A DNA stretch of 64,000 bases from Candidatus Kuenenia stuttgartensis (GTDB lineage Bacteria; Pseudomonadota; Alphaproteobacteria; SMXS01). This document shows, in pieces, positions 43,903 through 51,621 of this stretch. The translations under genes and the position numbers were made by a program. Location: NCBI GenBank assembly GCA_943329845.2, contig CALQFM020000011.1, forward strand, positions 1 through 64,000, given 5' to 3'. Numbering within the stretch: the first letter of the stretch is position 1; each line of letters opens with the position of its first letter. The notes under the pieces were generated by a model. The model saw only the letters and a list, made by a program, of their open reading frames with translations, had not been told where the DNA came from and searched no databases.

Positions 43903-44292
43903 ATGACCGACCAGACCGCAGACATTCCGTTTCGCTTCGTTTCCAAGACCACCGACCTGGAGCCGGGCAAGAGCAGGTGCTATCCGCTGGAAGGCCGCAA
44001 CGTGCTTGTCATCCACATGCCCCATGGCGGCTTCAAGGCCATCGAGAACCTGTGCTCGCACGAGAAGAAGTCCATGGAAGGCGCCCGCATCCGCGCCGGC
44101 AAGATCGTCTGCCCGCATCACGGCGCCAATTTCGACCTGGAGACCGGCAAGGCCATGAGCGCGCCGGCGGTGCTGCCGATCACCGTCTATCCGGTGAAGG
44201 TCGAGGGCGAGGATGTGTTGGTGCAGCTCATCGAGCCCAAGAAGAAGCCCGGCAATCCCTTCGCCATCCCGGGCGTCGGCGGCTACTTCTGA
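43903..44292 (+). CDS. Rieske-type [2Fe-2S] ferredoxin
   Basis: A 129-residue electron-transfer protein for the oxygenases. The cluster ligands are C-x-H in ENLCSHEKKS and C-x-x-H in IVCPHHGANFD, 16 residues apart. There is no catalytic domain. The tail (LIEPKKKPGNPFAIPG) is longer than in minimal ferredoxins. It starts 8 bases after oxygenase copy 3, and could serve all three oxygenases. A flavin reductase that would complete the chain is not in the window. Confidence 0.95.
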   Translation: MTDQTADIPFRFVSKTTDLEPGKSRCYPLEGRNVLVIHMPHGGFKAIENLCSHEKKSMEGARIRAGKIVCPHHGANFDLETGKAMSAPAVLPITVYPVKVEGEDVLVQLIEPKKKPGNPFAIPGVGGYF

Positions 44293-44413
44293 GCCAGGAA
44301 AAATCCCTGCGAAATCAGGATATCCCCTAGAAATCGCTGGCCGCGCGAAACGCGCCGCGGCTAAAGTCGGGTCACCGCCGGTGGGACGGCGGCTGCAAAA
44401 GGGGAGAGCGCGC

Positions 44414-45166
44414 ATGGCCAAACCGGTCCGGTTCCATCTGGTGGCGTCCGGCAAGTACCACGACATCAATTTCGCGCGGCTCGAGCTCCTGAAGCTCCTC
44501 GCCGAGGACGAGCGCTACCTGGCGAGCGTCTCGGTGGACTACGCCGACACCGCGAGCATCGCGGCCTGCGACGTGCTGATCACCTATACCTGCGACGTTC
44601 AGCCCACCGCCGACCAGACCGAGGCGCTGCACCAGTTCCTGCAGCGCGGCGGCAAGTGGTTCGCGCTGCACGGCACCAACTCGGTGCTGCGCTTCGTCGA
44701 GGGCGGTGTGGCGACGCCGCGCGATGCGCCGCGCTTCATGGAGATGATCGGCAGCCAGTTCATCGCCCATCCGCCGCTGCAGGACTTCCAGGTCACGGTC
44801 ACGCCGGGCGAGGAGAACCACCCGCTGGTGAAGGGCATCGACACCTTCACCATCAACGACGAGATCTATTGCGCCGAGTATTACGGCGACAACCGCGTCC
44901 TGCTGGAAACCCACTGGCACGGCAAGTGCGACGGGTTCATCGAGGGCGACTGGACCGGCGGCACCGGCCGCCACTACATGCTCTACACCAAGAACTACGG
45001 CGCCGGCGAGGTGGTCTACTGCGCCCTCGGCCACTGCCGCGGCAAGTTCGACATGATCCCGATCATGGACGAATGGCCCACCGTCGACCGCTGCGCCTGG
45101 GACCAGCCGGTGTTCTACGAAATCCTGCGCCGGGGCATCCGGTATTGCGCGGGGGAGTTGGCGTAA
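44414..45166 (+). CDS. ThuA domain-containing protein (second copy)
   Basis: A 250-residue ThuA-like protein. Typical parts are CDVLITYTCDVQPTADQ, GGKWFALHGTNSVLRF, HPLVKGIDTFTINDEIYC and the end YCALGHCRGKFDMIPIMDE. It is shorter than the copy at 27467 and belongs to the more classical subgroup with the L-H-G-T-N motif. ATG 44414 has GGGGAG in front. It ends the Rieske region and faces a convergent gene across a palindromic repeat. Confidence 0.9.
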   Translation: MAKPVRFHLVASGKYHDINFARLELLKLLAEDERYLASVSVDYADTASIAACDVLITYTCDVQPTADQTEALHQFLQRGGKWFALHGTNSVLRFVEGGVATPRDAPRFMEMIGSQFIAHPPLQDFQVTVTPGEENHPLVKGIDTFTINDEIYCAEYYGDNRVLLETHWHGKCDGFIEGDWTGGTGRHYMLYTKNYGAGEVVYCALGHCRGKFDMIPIMDEWPTVDRCAWDQPVFYEILRRGIRYCAGELA

Positions 45167-45185
45167 GCCAGATCAGCCGAACTAG

Positions 45186-45217
45186 ATTGTCATCCCGGCG
45201 AAAGCCGGGATGACAAT
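45186..45217. repeat. Perfect palindromic repeat with GAAA loop
   Basis: A perfect 14-bp stem pairs 45186-45199 with 45204-45217 around GAAA, a GNRA tetraloop when read on the plus strand. It sits between convergent ThuA and LEH-like genes, where it can act as a bidirectional transcript end. It shares its core with the outer arms of the element at 25695. Confidence 0.92.
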
Positions 45218-45240
45218 TTAATTTGTGGAGAGGGGGAGGC

Positions 45241-45606
45241 TCACCCCGCCATCTGGCGCTGGAAATCGCCCAGGTCGAAATAGTCCTTCCACTCGTAGAT
45301 CTCGCCGTTCCTGATGCGGAAGATGCCCATCAGCGGAATGGCGATCTTCTTGCCGCCCATGGTCATGCGGTCGACCCGTTCGGTCATCACCACCTCGCCG
45401 TTCTCGGCGATGGCGAGCAGTTCCCAGTTCACGTCCGTCAGCGGGCCCATGGCTTTCAGCATGGCGCGTGAGGCCTCGCGGCCGGTGACCGGGGCCATCG
45501 GCACGTTGTGGTAGAAGATGTCCTCGGACATCATGTCGCAGGCCTTGTCGATGTCGTTCTCGTTCCAGGCGGCGATGAAGTCCTTGACGATCTGGGTGTT
45601 GCTCAT
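45241..45606 (-). CDS. Limonene-1,2-epoxide hydrolase/NTF2-like protein
   Basis: A 121-residue NTF2-fold protein. The active-site triad of limonene epoxide hydrolases (Asp, Arg, Asp) is visible as R-V-D in TERVDRM and D in EWKDYFDLGDF. The N-terminus IVKDFIAAWNENDIDKACDM is typical. The family opens epoxides by one-step water attack, without a covalent intermediate. The start at 45606 follows GGGGAGG. It is divergent from the CMD gene. A terpene or steroid epoxide is plausible, but the substrate is not shown. Confidence 0.88.
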   Translation of the reverse strand: MSNTQIVKDFIAAWNENDIDKACDMMSEDIFYHNVPMAPVTGREASRAMLKAMGPLTDVNWELLAIAENGEVVMTERVDRMTMGGKKIAIPLMGIFRIRNGEIYEWKDYFDLGDFQRQMAG

Positions 45607-45702
45607 TCGATCCTCCCCGTGAATTGCATTCCTGGGCCTTCTTAGCATATGTTCGGTGATCATAAGTTTGAAGATTTCGTTCATTCCTCAGGGGAGACGG
45701 GC

Positions 45703-46275
45703 ATGACCAATACATTGATGAACCGGGTGTCGCGCGACCAGCTGTCGCCCGAGCAGCAGGCCGGCTGGGACCGCTCGAAGGCGATCTGCGAGGACACCAC
45801 CATCCTCGAGGTGTTCGCCAATTCGCCCAAGGCGTCGAAGATGTTCGGCCAGCACTTCTACAAGGAGCTGTTCTTCGAGGGCGACGTGCCGCGCCGCTAC
45901 AAGGAGCTGGTGCGCTACCGCCTGTCGCTGATCCATGGCTGCCACTACTGCAACCTGAACAACCGCGCGTCGTCGAAGGAGGCCGGCCTGACCGAGGCCG
46001 AGCTCGACGCCATGGAGGACTACGAGAACGGCCCGTTCTCCGGCGCCGACAAGGCCGCCATCGCGCTGGCCGAGCAGCTCGCGCTGACCAACATGGGCGG
46101 GTCGCTGACACCGGCGCTCTATGCCCGCCTGAAGGAGCACTTCACCGACGGCGACATCGTCGAGCTGTCCATGGTCGGCGCCATCCTCGGCGGCATGAAC
46201 AAGATGGCCTTCGTGCTCGACCTGGTCGCCAAGGAGGAATACTGCCCCTTCGTTCCGCAGCGCGCGGCCGAGTAG
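45703..46275 (+). CDS. Carboxymuconolactone decarboxylase (CMD) family protein
   Basis: A 190-residue AhpD/CMD-fold protein with the Cys pair C80-x-x-C83 in HGCHYCN and His nearby, so it may be a peroxidase-like or thiol-redox member and not a true decarboxylase. ELVRYRLSLIHGCHYCNL and the following helices are standard. GGGGAG precedes the ATG. It is divergent from the LEH-like gene and could share its regulation. A repeat element lies after its stop. Confidence 0.92.
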   Translation: MTNTLMNRVSRDQLSPEQQAGWDRSKAICEDTTILEVFANSPKASKMFGQHFYKELFFEGDVPRRYKELVRYRLSLIHGCHYCNLNNRASSKEAGLTEAELDAMEDYENGPFSGADKAAIALAEQLALTNMGGSLTPALYARLKEHFTDGDIVELSMVGAILGGMNKMAFVLDLVAKEEYCPFVPQRAAE

Positions 46276-46346
46276 TCCGCTACTTTTTCGTCATTACGGG
46301 CAGTCGCGGCGATTCCGCTACTGTGCAAAACGCCCATTTCATCATG

Positions 46347-46411
46347 TCCCTGAGCTTGTAGAAGGGCCCCGCATCGGCGTTCATGCAAGGCCCTTCGACA
46401 AGCTCAGGGAA
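46347..46411. repeat. Inverted-repeat element (CCCTGAGCTTGT family)
   Basis: Arms 46347-46368 and 46390-46411 are a 22-bp inverted repeat with one mismatch, spaced by 21 bases. It is the same family as the inner arms of the element at 25748-25820, including a similar spacer (GCATCGGCGTTCATGCAA compared with GCACGGACGCTGATGCAA). It lies between the CMD gene and a membrane protein whose start is unclear. Confidence 0.88.
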
Positions 46412-46539
46412 ACGGATATTTTGATACCTGCATCAGCGCCGCCGCGGAGCCGGATATTCACGCCAGTCATGATCCCAGCCGTCTGCCCGTCCTGAAGCTC
46501 GCGCTTCGGGCGTACCGGCGCAGCTGGCGTGCGCTGCCG

Positions 46540-47301
46540 GTGCTGGCGCGTTTTGCGGCCATGCCGTTCGTGATGCTGCTGATCGTCGAGGGCGGCTTCC
46601 GCCACGCGGCGTACGTGGCCGAAACCTGGGTCGACGTCACCCTTCTCGACAGCCTGATGAGGGTGCTGGATGCCACCATCCTGACGCCGCTGAGCGTGGC
46701 GGCCTACCGGCTGTTCATGTTCGGGCAGGGGGCGGTGCGCGCCGATACGGTAGACGAGTTCCCGCCGGGCACCGTGGCCGTGTTCGGCTTGTCCGTGGTG
46801 TTCGCGATCGGACTGCTGCCGTTCGGCGACATGCTGACCCTGATGGAGCATGAGGCAGCGCTGCTGCCCGGCGTCGCGCTGGCCTATCACGCCTTCGTCG
46901 CTGCCGGTGTCGTCTTCGCCCTCCTGCTCGTCGTCAGGCTGGGCTTCCTGTTCAACCACGCGATCCAGGGCCGCGACCTCAACATCAGTCTGGCGTGGCG
47001 CCAGACGAGCGGGAATGGCTGGCGCATGCTCGGCCTGCTGCTGCTGGCGCAGTTGCCGGTGGCGGCCTTGATGCTGCTGGCCGAGTCGTTCGCGTTGGAG
47101 CCGCTGGGCAGCGAGATCGATTTCGGCACCTGGTACGGCTGGGCCGGGCTGCTCGGCATCGTGCTGTGCGTCGTGCTGACCGACATCCTGCTGGTGGCCG
47201 CCGCCACGTTCGCCTATGGACACCTGACCGGTTTCCCGCTTCCGGGCGCGCGGGGCGACCTGCCGGTACAGCCGTCGCTGCCGTTCGATGCGCCGCTCTG
47301 A
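46540..47301 (+). CDS. Hypothetical polytopic membrane protein, N-terminus uncertain
   Basis: A protein of at least 253 residues with five or six predicted helices, among them FAAMPFVMLLIVEGGF, VFGLSVVFAIGLLPFG, LAYHAFVAAGVVFALLLVV and a final pair near residues 195-235. No family is recognised. The first possible start is GTG 46540, which has no ribosome-binding site. Coding-like sequence (LKLALRAYRRSWRALPVLAR) continues upstream in the same frame to about 46460 with no ATG, GTG or TTG, and the frame closes at 46423-46425 beside the repeat. The gene may have lost its true 5-prime end or use an unusual start. Confidence 0.55.
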   Translation: MLARFAAMPFVMLLIVEGGFRHAAYVAETWVDVTLLDSLMRVLDATILTPLSVAAYRLFMFGQGAVRADTVDEFPPGTVAVFGLSVVFAIGLLPFGDMLTLMEHEAALLPGVALAYHAFVAAGVVFALLLVVRLGFLFNHAIQGRDLNISLAWRQTSGNGWRMLGLLLLAQLPVAALMLLAESFALEPLGSEIDFGTWYGWAGLLGIVLCVVLTDILLVAAATFAYGHLTGFPLPGARGDLPVQPSLPFDAPL

Positions 47302-47315
47302 CGTTTTCCGCCGCG

Positions 47316-47354
47316 GCTTTCGGACGGCAATGCGATTCCGCCTTGCCCGAAAGC
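47316..47354. terminator. Imperfect hairpin between convergent genes
   Basis: GCTTTCGG at 47316-47323 pairs with CCGAAAGC at 47347-47354 across a 23-base loop that can form further pairs. It lies between the membrane protein gene and the convergent alcohol dehydrogenase gene. It has no T-run, so the terminator call is tentative. Confidence 0.35.
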
Positions 47355-47357
47355 GCT

Positions 47358-48452
47358 TTAGCGCGGCATCCGCAGGATCGGCTTGATCGTGCGGCCTTCC
47401 AGGCTGTCGGCGACGGCCTCGTTGATCTGGTCCAGCTCGTAGAACGTCACCAGCCGGTCGATCGGCAGCAGTCCGTCCTGGAACAGCTCCACGAGATGCG
47501 GGATGAATGCGTCGATCTGGCTTTCGCCCTCGATCAGGCCGCGGATACGGATGCCCTTGCCCAGCAGGTTGCCAAGGTCGATCGACGCCGTGCTGCCGGG
47601 CGGCGGCGCGCCGATGAGGCCGCAGGTGCCGCGCGGGGCAAGGCAGGCGACCGCCTGCTCGAACACGCTCGGAATGCCGGTGCATTCCAGCGTGTGAAGC
47701 GCACCCGTGCCGGTCAGCCGCATGATTTCGGCGACCGCGTCTGTAGCCGTCGGATCGATGCCGTGATGGGCGCCCAGGCTCAGCGCCATGTCGCGGCGGG
47801 CGGCGACCGGGTCGACGGCGATGATCGGCTCGCAGCCGATCAGATTGGCGGCCATGATCGCCGACAGGCCGACGGTGCCCGCGCCGAAGATCACCAGCGC
47901 CTCGCCGGGCAGCGGCTCCAGCCCGTTCATCACCGAACCTGCGCCGGTCTGCACGCCGCAGCCCAGCGGGCCCAGCAGCTCCAGCGGCACGTCCTGGCGC
48001 ACTTTCACCACGTTGATCTGGTTGGCGAGCGCGTGGCTGGCGAAGGACGACTGGCTGAAGAAGTTGCCGAACAGCGGCTCGCCGCCCCGCGTCAGCGTCG
48101 GCGAGCCGTCGGGCCGCCGGCCGCTGGCGTTGTGGGCGCCGAACTGGTGGCAGTAATAGGGGGCGCCCGCGTCGCAGCTCGCGCAGGTGCCGCAGGAACC
48201 GTAGGACAGCACCACGTGGTCGCCGGCACGGACCTTCCTGACCGCGGAGCCGACCGCCTCGACCACGCCGGCGCCCTCATGCCCCAGCACGGCGGGTCGC
48301 GGCATCAGGTCGCGGAAGAACATGTCGGTGTGACACACACCGGTGGCGACCAGGCGCACCAGCACCTCGTCGGGGCGCGGATCATCCAGGTCGACTTGCT
48401 CGATGGCGAAGGGCTGGCCCGGCCCTTGCGCGATGGCGGCGGTGATCTTCAT
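47358..48452 (-). CDS. Zinc-dependent alcohol dehydrogenase (aryl/benzyl-alcohol type)
   Basis: A medium-chain NAD(P)-dependent dehydrogenase of 364 residues. Catalytic zinc ligands are the Cys in GVCHTDMFF, the His in GHEGAGVV and the Cys in LGCGVQTGAG. The structural zinc site is the four-Cys group in GSCGTCASCDAGAPYYC. The nucleotide motif is FGAGTVGLSA. This layout is that of aryl-alcohol and benzyl-alcohol dehydrogenases. It is divergent from the P450 gene, which may supply its alcohol. The start at 48452 has a weak ribosome-binding site. Confidence 0.94.
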   Translation of the reverse strand: MKITAAIAQGPGQPFAIEQVDLDDPRPDEVLVRLVATGVCHTDMFFRDLMPRPAVLGHEGAGVVEAVGSAVRKVRAGDHVVLSYGSCGTCASCDAGAPYYCHQFGAHNASGRRPDGSPTLTRGGEPLFGNFFSQSSFASHALANQINVVKVRQDVPLELLGPLGCGVQTGAGSVMNGLEPLPGEALVIFGAGTVGLSAIMAANLIGCEPIIAVDPVAARRDMALSLGAHHGIDPTATDAVAEIMRLTGTGALHTLECTGIPSVFEQAVACLAPRGTCGLIGAPPPGSTASIDLGNLLGKGIRIRGLIEGESQIDAFIPHLVELFQDGLLPIDRLVTFYELDQINEAVADSLEGRTIKPILRMPR

Positions 48453-48577
48453 GCGGTGATTGTCCCGTCTCTCGGTCGTCGCCCATGGATACCACGCGGC
48501 CATGCGGCTTGACTGCCTTTTTGCGCGGCCATAGCGTCATTGGCGAGGCCATGGGAGCCTGAAATGGGGAGGACACG

Positions 48578-49828
48578 ATGGATGCCATAGCGGGCGCGCC
48601 GGGCGACCGGTCCCTGGCCAGCGTGGAGGTTCAGGAGAACCCCTACGAGTATTACGACGTGCTGCGCGAGCAGGCGCCGGTCTACTACGACCCGATTCTC
48701 AAGATTTACATCATCAGCCGCTACGACCTGCTGATGGAGGCGATCCGCAACACCGACGTGTACTCCAACATCGGCAGCCAGGCGCCGGCCGAGATGCGTG
48801 CGCCGCCGCCCGAGGTGAAAGAGATCGAGAAGCGCGGCTGGCCCAAGGTCAACACCATGGTGACCAACGATCCGCCCAGCCACACGCGCTATCGCAGGAT
48901 GGTGGACTACGCGTTCACGCCCAGGCGGGTGCGGGCCATGAAGCCCTATATGGACGAGATCGCCAACATGCTGATCGATGGCTTCATCGATCGCGGGCAG
49001 GTGGAACTGATCCACGAGTTCGCCGTGCCGGTCCCGCTGTTCGTCATCGCCGACCAGCTCGGCGTGCCGCGTTCGGACGCGCCCAGGTTCAAGATCTGGT
49101 CGGACGCGTCTGTTGCGCCGCTGGGCCTGATGCTGACCGACGACGAGTGGATCGACAGCGCCACCAAACTGCTGGAGTTCCAAAACTATTTCGTCAATGC
49201 CCTCGACGAGCGCCGGGCCCAGCCCCGCGACGACCTGCTGTCGGCGCTGCTGGAAGTCCGGGACGACGACGGCAAGCCGCTCGACAATGGCGAGCTGCTG
49301 TCGATCATCTCGCAGGTGCTGGTGGCCGGCAACGAAACCACCACCAACTCGATCGCCGCCGGCATGACCCTGCTGATCGACAATCCGGAACAGCAGCGCC
49401 TGCTGCGCGAGGATCCGTCGCGCATCCCGACCTTCGTCGAGGAGACGCTGCGGCTCGAGTCCGCGGTGCAGGGCCTGTTCCGGATCGTGAAGCAGGACAC
49501 CGAGCTGGGCGGCTATGCCATCCCCAAGGGCGCGCGGGTCATGCTGCGCTACGCGGCGGCCAACCGGGACGGCGCCAAGTTCGCCTGTCCACACCAGCTC
49601 GACGTCGAGCGCGGCAATGCCGGCGCGCATCTGGCGTTCGGCGCAGGCATCCACCATTGCCTGGGCGCCCAGCTTGCCCGCTACGAGATGATCGCCTCGT
49701 TCGAAGCGATCCTCGCGCGGCTCGACAATCTGGCCTATGCGCCGGCCGGCAACAGCTTCGAGCACCACCCGCATCTCTGCCTGCGCGGGCTGAAGCAGTT
49801 GTGGATCACATTCGACAGGAAGGGATGA
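48578..49828 (+). CDS. Cytochrome P450
   Basis: A soluble bacterial P450 of 416 residues. The haem ligand is C361 in FGAGIHHCLGAQLAR. The oxygen-binding helix reads VAGNETTTN, where the usual acid-alcohol pair is E-T. The E-x-x-R motif is in EETLR. The N-terminus has no membrane helix. GGGGAGG precedes the ATG. It is followed at 4 bases by an MDR gene and then an HpcH-type aldolase gene, so a three-gene operon is likely. The substrate is unknown; terpenoid, steroid or aromatic ethers are common in this class. No dedicated ferredoxin is adjacent. Confidence 0.95.
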   Translation: MDAIAGAPGDRSLASVEVQENPYEYYDVLREQAPVYYDPILKIYIISRYDLLMEAIRNTDVYSNIGSQAPAEMRAPPPEVKEIEKRGWPKVNTMVTNDPPSHTRYRRMVDYAFTPRRVRAMKPYMDEIANMLIDGFIDRGQVELIHEFAVPVPLFVIADQLGVPRSDAPRFKIWSDASVAPLGLMLTDDEWIDSATKLLEFQNYFVNALDERRAQPRDDLLSALLEVRDDDGKPLDNGELLSIISQVLVAGNETTTNSIAAGMTLLIDNPEQQRLLREDPSRIPTFVEETLRLESAVQGLFRIVKQDTELGGYAIPKGARVMLRYAAANRDGAKFACPHQLDVERGNAGAHLAFGAGIHHCLGAQLARYEMIASFEAILARLDNLAYAPAGNSFEHHPHLCLRGLKQLWITFDRKG

Positions 49829-49832
49829 GTAT

Positions 49833-50849
49833 TTGAAAGCCGCCGTTTTCCACGAGGTAGGCAAGCCTCTGTCCATCGAGACCGTTGCTGATCCCGCGCC
49901 GCAGACCGGCGAGGCGGTGATCCGCGTCCGGCATTGCGGCGTCTGCGGCACCGACCTGCACGCCACCGAGGATCATGGCCGCAAATCGGGCATGGTGATG
50001 GGCCACGAGTTCTGCGGCGAGATCGTCGCCCTCGGCAAGGACACGCCGCCCGGCTGGAAGGAAGGCGACCGGCTGACCTCGCTGCCGTTCATCGGTTGTG
50101 GCAGGTGCGCCAAGTGCCTGCTCGGCAAGCCTTGGCAATGCGCCACCAGGCTGATCATCGGCCTGGGTGACGTCGGCGGCGGCTTCGCCGAGTACACCCG
50201 CGTGCACCTGAACTCGGCCGTCCGGCTGCCCGATTCGGTGAGCTGGAAGGCAGGGGCGCTGACCGAGCCGCTGGCGGTTTCGCTGCACGGCGTGCGCGCC
50301 ATCGGCAACGGCCTGGCCGGCAAGAACGTGCTGGTGATCGGCGCCGGACCCATCGGCCTGACCACGACGCTGTGGTGCAGCTTCTTCGGCGCGCGCCATG
50401 TCATCGTCAGCGAGCTGGACCCGGGAAGGGCGCAGATGGCGCTGCGCTACGGCGCAACCGGCCTGGTCGACGCCACCGGGGACATAGGCGCCCAGTTCCG
50501 CGAGCTGACCGGCGCCGCGCCTGAGCTGATCATGGAATGCGTCGGCGTACCCGGCATGATCGCCAAATGCACCGAGCTGGCGCCATATGGCGGCGAGATC
50601 ATCGTCGTCGGCTTCTGTGCCCAGCCCGACACTTTCATGCCGGCCTTCGCCATGGCCAAGGAACTGTCGATGAAGTTCGTCATCGCCCAGGACAAGTCCG
50701 ACTTCCAGTTCGTCGTCGACATGCTGGCTGCGGGCCGCATCGACGTGGAAGGCCTGGTGACCGACGTGCTCAGCTTCGAGCAGTTCCCCGCCGCGTTCGA
50801 GGCGCTGCGCAAGCCCACCAGCCAGTGCAAGATCCTGCTGGCTCCCTGA
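49833..50849 (+). CDS. Zinc-binding alcohol dehydrogenase (medium-chain)
   Basis: A 338-residue MDR of the L-threonine/sorbitol dehydrogenase-like group. Catalytic zinc ligands are in CGVCGTDLHA, GHEFCGEIV and the Glu of LTEPLAVSLH. The structural zinc cluster is GCGRCAKCLLGKPWQC. The dinucleotide motif is IGAGPIGLTT. The start appears to be TTG 49833, just 4 bases after the P450 stop. It probably oxidises the product of the P450 step or another diol or alcohol. Confidence 0.93.
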   Translation: MKAAVFHEVGKPLSIETVADPAPQTGEAVIRVRHCGVCGTDLHATEDHGRKSGMVMGHEFCGEIVALGKDTPPGWKEGDRLTSLPFIGCGRCAKCLLGKPWQCATRLIIGLGDVGGGFAEYTRVHLNSAVRLPDSVSWKAGALTEPLAVSLHGVRAIGNGLAGKNVLVIGAGPIGLTTTLWCSFFGARHVIVSELDPGRAQMALRYGATGLVDATGDIGAQFRELTGAAPELIMECVGVPGMIAKCTELAPYGGEIIVVGFCAQPDTFMPAFAMAKELSMKFVIAQDKSDFQFVVDMLAAGRIDVEGLVTDVLSFEQFPAAFEALRKPTSQCKILLAP

Positions 50850-50865
50850 ACCAACGAGGCACGAC

Positions 50866-51621
50866 ATGCGCGAAAACAGCCTGAAGACCCTCTGGGCGCA
50901 GGGGAAAGCGGCCACCAACTGCTGGATCGCGTCCGACAGCGCCTATGTGGCCGAGTCCATGGCCAGCCAGGGCTGGGACACGCTGACCATCGACATGCAG
51001 CACGGCCTGATCGGCATCACCGAGATGCACGCCATGCTGACGGCGGTCTCCGGCTATCCGGTCACGCCGCTGGTCCGGGTGCCGTGGAACGAGCCGGGCG
51101 TGATCATGAAGGCGCTCGACGCCGGCGCCTACGGCGTGATCTGCCCCATGGTCAACAGCCGCGACGAATGCGAGCGCTTCGTCGGCGCCTGCCGTTATGC
51201 GCCGGACGGCTACCGCAGCGTCGGTCCCAACCGGGCGATCCTCTATGGCGGCCCGGACTATATGAAGAAGGCCAACGAGACGCTGCTGACGTTCGCCATG
51301 ATCGAGACCAGGGAAGCCCTCGGCAACCTCGAGGACATCTGCGGCACGCCCGGCCTCGACGCACTGCTGATCGGCCCGTCCGACCTGGGCCTGTCGCTGG
51401 GCGGCGAGCCGCGCCTCAACCAGACCAATCCCGTGGTGGTCGAGGCCATCGACCACATCCTGGCGACCGCCACGCGCCACGGCCTGCGCACCGCCATCGT
51501 CAACAACACGGCTGACTATTCGAAGCAGATGATCGCCAAGGGCTTCGACCTGGTGACGGTGACGTCCGACATGGGGCTGGTGCGCGCGGGAATCGACCTG
51601 GTCCGCGAGATGCGGGGTTAA
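50866..51621 (+). CDS. HpcH/HpaI aldolase family protein
   Basis: A class II pyruvate-type aldolase of 251 residues. The metal and substrate residues are seen in FAMIETREAL (Glu) and LIGPSDLGLSLGG (Asp), and the catalytic His lies in IDMQHGLI, where the usual D-x-E-H-G reads D-M-Q-H-G. These enzymes cleave 4-hydroxy-2-oxo acids to pyruvate and an aldehyde. Its stop overlaps that of the convergent binding-protein gene by 4 bases. It is the third gene after P450 and MDR. Confidence 0.93.
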   Translation: MRENSLKTLWAQGKAATNCWIASDSAYVAESMASQGWDTLTIDMQHGLIGITEMHAMLTAVSGYPVTPLVRVPWNEPGVIMKALDAGAYGVICPMVNSRDECERFVGACRYAPDGYRSVGPNRAILYGGPDYMKKANETLLTFAMIETREALGNLEDICGTPGLDALLIGPSDLGLSLGGEPRLNQTNPVVVEAIDHILATATRHGLRTAIVNNTADYSKQMIAKGFDLVTVTSDMGLVRAGIDLVREMRG

